Shown in pieces: positions 23,702 through 27,647 of a stretch of DNA of 27,647 nt. Position 1 is the stretch's first letter; every line of letters begins with the position of its first letter. Under the pieces are notes generated by a model. The model saw nothing but the letters and a program-made list of their open reading frames with translations. It was not told the DNA's origin and searched no databases. The DNA lies in the IMG/VR virus record IMGVR_UViG_3300009285_000866, positions 1 through 27,647 of that record; one strand, written 5' to 3'. This DNA is from a virus. Both the position numbers and the translations under genes were made by a program.

Positions 23702-24340
23702 ATGACAATCCCACTGACTATCAATAACGATGGAACCCGCGTGGCGATGAGGACTCGCCATAACAATGCGGGCACCGTCTTGACTTCGGACCTTCCAATC
23801 CTTCCGGTGGCGGGCATTGCCCCGCTTGTCATCTTCACTCAGACGGCTACCGCGACCGTTGGCAATACGGGCACCGAAACAACCCTTACAGGATCGGGGG
23901 TTGGAACGCTCACCCTTCCCGCGAATACACTGGTCGCCGGACGCGCGCTCCGGTTGAAAGCGAACGGAACGTTTTCCACGAATGCGCTTGCCAATCCGCT
24001 TGTCATCAGGGTGAAACTGGGATCGACCGCCGTTTTACTCACAGTGGCAACGGCGGCGGCAACCCTGCTTGTCGATAGGATGTGGAGCGTATCGGCAATT
24101 ATTACATGCAGGACAACCGGAGCGCTGGGAACGGTACAAAGCCAATCTGATTCCGGGTTCTTCCACATGGAAACCGCAACGGCGGCCGGGACGCCTACGG
24201 TATGGGAAATGACCGATTTGCTTGCGGTTGTCATAGACACAACAGCATCTCTTGTCGTCGATTTAACCGCCGATTGGACCACGGCTGCGGCTCTGGCAAC
24301 GATCAATTGCACCAACCTAACATTGGAAATTCTGAATTAA
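23702..24340 (+). CDS. beta-rich tail structural protein
   Basis: A 212-residue protein almost wholly of Thr/Ala/Val-rich strands. Typical segments are TLTLPANTLVAGRALRLKAN, PLVIRVKLGSTAV and WEMTDLLAVVIDTTASLVVD. This pattern is common in phage tail-fibre and accessory structural proteins that form trimeric beta folds. It shares style with 8842-9366, including a final LEF/LEI strand, but I claim no homology. It starts three bases after the previous stop, without a clear ribosome site, and so may depend on coupling. A 59-residue gene follows 12 bases later. Confidence 0.55.
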   Translation: MTIPLTINNDGTRVAMRTRHNNAGTVLTSDLPILPVAGIAPLVIFTQTATATVGNTGTETTLTGSGVGTLTLPANTLVAGRALRLKANGTFSTNALANPLVIRVKLGSTAVLLTVATAAATLLVDRMWSVSAIITCRTTGALGTVQSQSDSGFFHMETATAAGTPTVWEMTDLLAVVIDTTASLVVDLTADWTTAAALATINCTNLTLEILN

Positions 24341-24352
24341 AGGAGACTTGGC

Positions 24353-24532
24353 ATGACCCCATTAAAATCGGAAGTTCCCAAGTGGTTTCTTTATCTTGCC
24401 GCAATCGGTTTCGTCGCCATTGGGGGATATATGTTAAGCGATATTTACGTCACGGTCAAAAGGACAGATCAACGGGTTACTTCCCTCGAAGCGCGATTCG
24501 ACATGCTCCTTTCTTTGGGTCATAAGCCATAG
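24353..24532 (+). CDS. 59-residue single-membrane-segment protein
   Basis: A small protein with one membrane segment near its N-terminus (WFLYLAAIGFVAIGGYML, about residues 11-28), followed by a charged helix with LEARFDMLLSLG. The layout (short cytoplasmic lead, TM, helical tail) fits a small holin or inner-membrane spanin component. ATG 24353 has AAGGAG (24339-24344) at an 8-base spacing; the stop TAG overlaps the AGGAG site of the lipoprotein gene. It is too short for a standard ORF call. Lysis is inferred from the neighbour; no endolysin is seen in the window. Confidence 0.5.
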   Translation: MTPLKSEVPKWFLYLAAIGFVAIGGYMLSDIYVTVKRTDQRVTSLEARFDMLLSLGHKP

Positions 24533-24542
24533 GAGAATTGCC

Positions 24543-25061
24543 ATGCAAAGGCTGATGCTGGTTGCGATTCTGGTTCTAGCTGGATGCACTCCTTCAATCG
24601 TGAAGGAGAACATCGGTCATATCAAGGCGGAGTTTGGGACGATCAAAGCCGAGGATGCCGCCAATGAGCATGCCCAAGTGGGGGAGGCTCTGGCCGTGTC
24701 ATTGGAGGAATGGGCGGGCCCGGCGGACTTTCCGGTTCAGCATAATCACCCTGCGGCTCTGGCCGTCGCAAAGGCGACAAGCGAGGAGGCAAAGAATCCT
24801 TCTTGGCTTGGCTTTGCGGATGGATTGGTAGGGCACCTTCCTTGGGGGGGGGCTTTGATTACAGCCCTTGGATTCCTTCATCGTTCACGAAAGCATGTTC
24901 GTGCGCTCGTAACGGGAGTGGAGGCGATCCGGAACAAGAAGCCTGGATGGAAAGAGGATATCTACGCGGCAATCAAGCAAGCGTCCGTCGATGCGGGAGT
25001 ACGGGATTCTCTTGCTTCGACAGTCGCAGCGATCAAGACCAAGATTCGGAAGGAGGATTGA
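24543..25061 (+). CDS. lipoprotein with a TM-like segment, possible lysis role
   Basis: A 172-residue protein with a lipoprotein signal: charged start, hydrophobic MLVAILVLAGC and Cys at residue 15 (LAGC lipobox). The mature part is helical. A weakly hydrophobic stretch, GLVGHLPWGGALITALGFLH, is near residue 100. It follows the 59-residue membrane protein with AGGAG at a 7-base spacing, so the pair could be a spanin-like or membrane-anchored accessory set. A tail-associated lipoprotein is the other option. No peptidoglycan-cutting motif is present. Confidence 0.55.
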   Translation: MQRLMLVAILVLAGCTPSIVKENIGHIKAEFGTIKAEDAANEHAQVGEALAVSLEEWAGPADFPVQHNHPAALAVAKATSEEAKNPSWLGFADGLVGHLPWGGALITALGFLHRSRKHVRALVTGVEAIRNKKPGWKEDIYAAIKQASVDAGVRDSLASTVAAIKTKIRKED

Positions 25062-25063
25062 AT

Positions 25064-25441
25064 ATGCCCATCATTTCAGTCGATACCACGGATGGAGTCA
25101 TTCAACCGGTAAACGCAAGGACGGATACTTCTTTGCGTATCCGGGTGCTTGACCCGGTAGGCGCGGCAAAGAACATTACAAGCTATGCTTTCCGCGCAAC
25201 CTTCCGGCTGAATAACGGTGGGAGGGTAATCAAGAATTATCATACGAGCACAGGGGGGATAGCCTTAACTTCATCTACCAATGGCAGATTGACTATTACG
25301 GTTGATGCCAGCGACCTGCCCCCGGCTCCGTTTGGATTTTTGGAATTGGTCGAATATTCAGGTGGGAGCTTGGCCGGTGATCCAACCGACCGCTTTCGCT
25401 TCCGCGTCCCGATTTCTGGTGGCAGCGGGGAAAGCTATTGA
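25064..25441 (+). CDS. small beta-sandwich tail or fibre protein
   Basis: A 125-residue protein with an immunoglobulin-like strand order: DTSLRIRVLDPVG, SYAFRATFRLNNGG, GRLTITVDASDLP, FLELVEYSGG and FRFRVPISGG. The pattern resembles N-terminal attachment domains of phage baseplate upper proteins, but it stands alone here. The excellent AAGGAGG (25050-25056, 7-base spacing) picks ATG 25064 over the much longer in-frame frame from 24803, which is a shadow of the lipoprotein gene. Its stop overlaps the radical SAM ATG (TGATG). Confidence 0.55.
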   Translation: MPIISVDTTDGVIQPVNARTDTSLRIRVLDPVGAAKNITSYAFRATFRLNNGGRVIKNYHTSTGGIALTSSTNGRLTITVDASDLPPAPFGFLELVEYSGGSLAGDPTDRFRFRVPISGGSGESY

Positions 25442-27621
25442 TGTCGATTTCAGACGTGGCCGAAAGACTGGTGTTGGATGACTCCAAGATTCAATACCAC
25501 ATGGATCGAGTGAAGCAGTGGGATCGGGGGGAACGGATTGCTCCCATTACGATTGACATGGCCTTAACTCAAGCGTGTACCGCCGGATGCGGTTTTTGCA
25601 TCCGTGGAGATCAAAGAATTCTTCTTTCAGGTGGTTTGTCAGTACCGATAAAAGAAATTAAAACTGGCGACTGTGTTGTCTCTCTGGGAAAAGACGGGTC
25701 TCTTTCCACATCAATCGTCACCGCGTCTTGGATGAGTCATCCCAATAAAAAAACATTGACAATTTTCGTGCAAGGCGATATGCTTGTTTGCACATATGAT
25801 CACCCAATCCTCACAAGACAAGGTTGGAAGCTGGCGGGTCAACTCACCCCCGGCGAGAAAATCGCATGTATCCCCGGAAGGTCGCGCCGCCATGTCCGCA
25901 AAGATGATTGGCGACAAAAACCCGATGAGGAATCCAGACGTTGTCAGGCGTCAAGGCGAAACCATGAGGCTTCGGCACGCCAAGAAGATTTCAGAATGGT
26001 CGAAACGCATGTGGAAGGCTGGACGAATGAACCCGACGGGCATGGGGATGGAAAGCAGGAAAGCCGCCGCCAAGAGAATGAGAGAAAACAATCCGATGCG
26101 ACGCAAGGAGGTTGCAGAGAAATCACGGAGTTCCTTTTCGCCGGAAAGAAGGAAGTCCTTGTCGGAAAGAATGAAATTGTCTTGGAAAACCGGGGCAATA
26201 AAGCCAAGGACTTATGGACAGGGAATAAACAGTCAGGAGAAGATATTGAATGCCACGTTGGCCCCGATGGGATTTACTTACATGGGGGACGGAAAGTTTT
26301 GGGTCAATCCGACCAAGAGCGGTATTCGGAGAAATCCAGATTTCATGTACACGGCGCAGAAAGATTTGCGCCTGGTTGTTCTCTTGAATTCAACGTATCA
26401 TCACCGGGACAAAGAGAAATTCGATCAGGAAATGGAAGATTACATTGTGGCAAAATGGAATGTGTTGGTTCTTTGGTTAAAGAACCGGATTACGTTGCTT
26501 CATCGAGAAGAAGTAGAGAAGATCGTCTGCGGGGAGTTGTCTATTGTAAAGTCGAATCTATTGAGGCTTCCTCAAGTTGCCCAGTATACGATATTGAGTG
26601 CTGGCCGCATCACAATTTCATCGCCTCTGGCGTAGTTGTTCATAATTGCTATGCCGCCCTTCAAGCTAACAAGCCAAGGCGTATCACAACGGAGATCATG
26701 CGGCAGTTCCTGGATGACTGCTTTGAGATCGGCGTCAAGGCGGTATCGTTCGTGTCGGACGGCGAATCAACCCTGTCCCCCGCCTATGCCCCCTCCATAG
26801 AACACGGCCATTTCATAGGGTTGGATATGGCCTCTGGGACGTGGGGGGGTCCACTAACCAGGCCGATCATCGACCGGGTATTGCCCTGCCTGACATACCT
26901 CCGATTCAATATCAGTGGTGGAACCCCCGAAAGAACAGCCGAAATCATGGGGATCAGCATCCCGCAGCATCTAAAGGTGCTGGAAACGGTCCGCTATTGC
27001 GTCGATAGGAAGGCGGAAAGGGGTCTAGGAGTGACGATAGGCATCCAGATGGTACTTCGACCCCAAGATGCAGACCAGATCATCCCATTTGCGAAATTAG
27101 GCGTTTCTCTTGGCGTAACATATGCCATAATTAAGCACTGTTCAGACGATGAATCTGGTAGCCTTGGGGTGGATTACGACAAATATCCCCTATTTTACGA
27201 CAAGCTGCAAGAGGCGGAATCATTAAGCACGGATACAACCAAAGTGGTAATCAAGTGGAACAAGATCAAACAGGGGGGGACAAATCGAAGACCCTACGAC
27301 CGATGCTTTGGACCTCCATTCATCATGCAGATTTCAGGCTCTGGTTTGGTGGCTCCGTGTGGAATGTTGTTTAACGAGAAGTACAGCCGATTCCATATCG
27401 GGAACATCTGCAAAACCCGATTCAAGGATATCTGGCAATCGGAGAAATACTGGGAAGTGATGAATTTGATTGCCGATCCGAACCGGTTCGATCCTCGAAA
27501 GGCTTGCGGGTCATTGTGTTTGCAGGATCGCACCAACGTGGCTCTGTGGAATCACAAGGTTAACGGCGTTTCGCTTGTTGAACCCTCCGAAGCCGATCCC
27601 GCCCATGTTAATTTCGTTTAG
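25441..27621 (+). CDS. radical SAM/SPASM enzyme precursor containing an intein
   Basis: A 726-residue precursor of an iron-sulphur enzyme that uses S-adenosylmethionine radicals. The CxxxCxxC motif is C46, C50 and the third Cys, which is split off by an intein (residues 53-402); Cys403 becomes the third ligand after splicing. The spliced form is 376 residues. Downstream, SFVSDGESTL and YLRFNISGG fit the partial TIM barrel. The C-terminal SPASM-type region has C622, C640, C689 and C693 (RCFGP, VAPCGM, ACGSLC) for extra clusters. ATG 25441 overlaps the previous stop. Substrate is unknown; peptide or glycan modification is plausible. It could still be an anaerobic-activating type enzyme. Confidence 0.85.
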   Translation: MSISDVAERLVLDDSKIQYHMDRVKQWDRGERIAPITIDMALTQACTAGCGFCIRGDQRILLSGGLSVPIKEIKTGDCVVSLGKDGSLSTSIVTASWMSHPNKKTLTIFVQGDMLVCTYDHPILTRQGWKLAGQLTPGEKIACIPGRSRRHVRKDDWRQKPDEESRRCQASRRNHEASARQEDFRMVETHVEGWTNEPDGHGDGKQESRRQENERKQSDATQGGCREITEFLFAGKKEVLVGKNEIVLENRGNKAKDLWTGNKQSGEDIECHVGPDGIYLHGGRKVLGQSDQERYSEKSRFHVHGAERFAPGCSLEFNVSSPGQREIRSGNGRLHCGKMECVGSLVKEPDYVASSRRSREDRLRGVVYCKVESIEASSSCPVYDIECWPHHNFIASGVVVHNCYAALQANKPRRITTEIMRQFLDDCFEIGVKAVSFVSDGESTLSPAYAPSIEHGHFIGLDMASGTWGGPLTRPIIDRVLPCLTYLRFNISGGTPERTAEIMGISIPQHLKVLETVRYCVDRKAERGLGVTIGIQMVLRPQDADQIIPFAKLGVSLGVTYAIIKHCSDDESGSLGVDYDKYPLFYDKLQEAESLSTDTTKVVIKWNKIKQGGTNRRPYDRCFGPPFIMQISGSGLVAPCGMLFNEKYSRFHIGNICKTRFKDIWQSEKYWEVMNLIADPNRFDPRKACGSLCLQDRTNVALWNHKVNGVSLVEPSEADPAHVNFV
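25597..26646 (+). mobile_element. intein in the radical SAM gene with an out-of-frame endonuclease
   Basis: A 350-residue Hint-type intein (precursor residues 53-402). Block A starts at Cys1 (CIRGDQRILLSGG). Block B has TYDHPILTRQGW with T and H of TxxH, then LTPGEKIACIPG. Block F is YDIECWPHHNFIASG, and block G ends VVVHN before Cys+1. The splicing frame between blocks B and F encodes about 195 hydrophilic residues with no recognisable domain. The same DNA read in the +1 frame encodes a NUMOD3/Vsr-like endonuclease. Boundaries are exact because removal rebuilds the CTAGCGF/CYAAL iron-sulphur motif. Confidence 0.92.
25796..26635 (+). CDS. NUMOD3 + Vsr/EDxHD-like homing endonuclease nested in the intein (other frame)
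   Basis: A nuclease frame inside the second intein, +1 relative to it. NUMOD3-type repeats come first (SPEGRAAMSAKMIGDKNPM, MNPTGMGMESRKAA, NNPMRRKEVAEK). A Vsr-like or EDxHD-type core follows: SQEKIL (Glu), GFTYMGDGKFW, RRNPDF (Asp), a hydrophobic strand, TYHHRD (His and Asp) and WNVLVLW. The start is uncertain: ATG 25796 lies in block B DNA, while ATG 25892 has GGAAGG at a 10-base spacing but cuts into the first repeat. The last 40 codons look like a shadow of intein block F. It differs in family and frame from the terL intein enzyme. Independent expression is inferred. Confidence 0.75.
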   Translation: MITQSSQDKVGSWRVNSPPARKSHVSPEGRAAMSAKMIGDKNPMRNPDVVRRQGETMRLRHAKKISEWSKRMWKAGRMNPTGMGMESRKAAAKRMRENNPMRRKEVAEKSRSSFSPERRKSLSERMKLSWKTGAIKPRTYGQGINSQEKILNATLAPMGFTYMGDGKFWVNPTKSGIRRNPDFMYTAQKDLRLVVLLNSTYHHRDKEKFDQEMEDYIVAKWNVLVLWLKNRITLLHREEVEKIVCGELSIVKSNLLRLPQVAQYTILSAGRITISSPLA

Positions 27622-27646
27622 GACCAACGTGGCCCTATGGAATCAC
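27532..27646 (+). repeat. direct repeat of the radical SAM 3' end
   Basis: Bases 27532-27555 (coding TNVALWNH near the end of the enzyme) recur 91 bases later at 27623-27646, just after the stop codon, with 22 of 24 bases equal. Both differences are at third codon positions (GCT/GCC and CTG/CTA), yet the second copy is in another frame relative to the gene. The window ends inside or just after it. Confidence 0.7.
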
Positions 27647-27647
27647 C

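Noticed and set aside
24803-25063. Upstream extension of the 25064 gene
   Set aside because: The extension is a shadow of the lipoprotein gene, and AAGGAGG marks ATG 25064.

Overview
The window is part of a tailed double-stranded DNA bacteriophage genome (Caudoviricetes). It reads as one long rightward operon-like block of packaging and virion genes with no convincing leftward gene. The genes are tightly packed (ATGA, TGATG and TAATG overlaps) and most have AGGAGG-like ribosome sites, so the host is a bacterium that I cannot name. The neck genes resemble those of P22-type podoviruses. I see no integrase, repressor, tRNA or CRISPR.

Layout: 1-200 holds a probable terminator, a G-run-rich stretch and a promoter. 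204-1631 holds small Cys-rich proteins. 1638-3899 is the large terminase, interrupted by an intein. 3906-6852 holds two small genes, the portal and a small FmdB-like protein. 6923-9917 holds scaffold, major capsid protein and two probable decoration or capsid-associated proteins, with strong hairpins between genes. 9976-12353 holds a CgeB-like glycosyltransferase and a DUF115/MptE-like protein. 12357-15708 holds tandem paralogous small structural proteins, a neck adaptor and a gp10-like stopper or hub. 15709-21545 holds two large virion proteins, probably ejection or internal proteins. 21545-22165 is a GT-A glycosyltransferase-like gene. 22213-22626 is an endonuclease VII-like HNH gene that appears to sit on the start of the next gene. 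22673-25441 holds tail or fibre-like beta proteins, a one-TM protein and a lipoprotein. 25441-27621 is a radical SAM/SPASM protein interrupted by a second intein.

The most unusual feature is that both inteins have the splicing blocks (Cys1, TxxH block B, C-terminal Asn) in the host reading frame, while the homing endonuclease that belongs between blocks B and F is encoded in a different, overlapping frame on the same strand. The terminase intein carries an HNH endonuclease with two zinc knuckles, in the -1 frame relative to the intein. The radical SAM intein carries a NUMOD3 plus Vsr/EDxHD-like endonuclease in the +1 frame. The endonuclease families and frame offsets differ, so the arrangement seems to have arisen twice. 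The splicing frame stays open across about 180 and 195 overlapping codons. I do not know of a standard description of this overlapping-frame intein arrangement.

Both inteins sit at catalytic centres: the nuclease motif of the terminase, and the third cysteine of the CxxxCxxC iron-sulphur motif of the radical SAM enzyme. Three glycan-type genes and a radical SAM gene among virion genes suggest that the phage modifies its particle or its host's surface; that part is inference.
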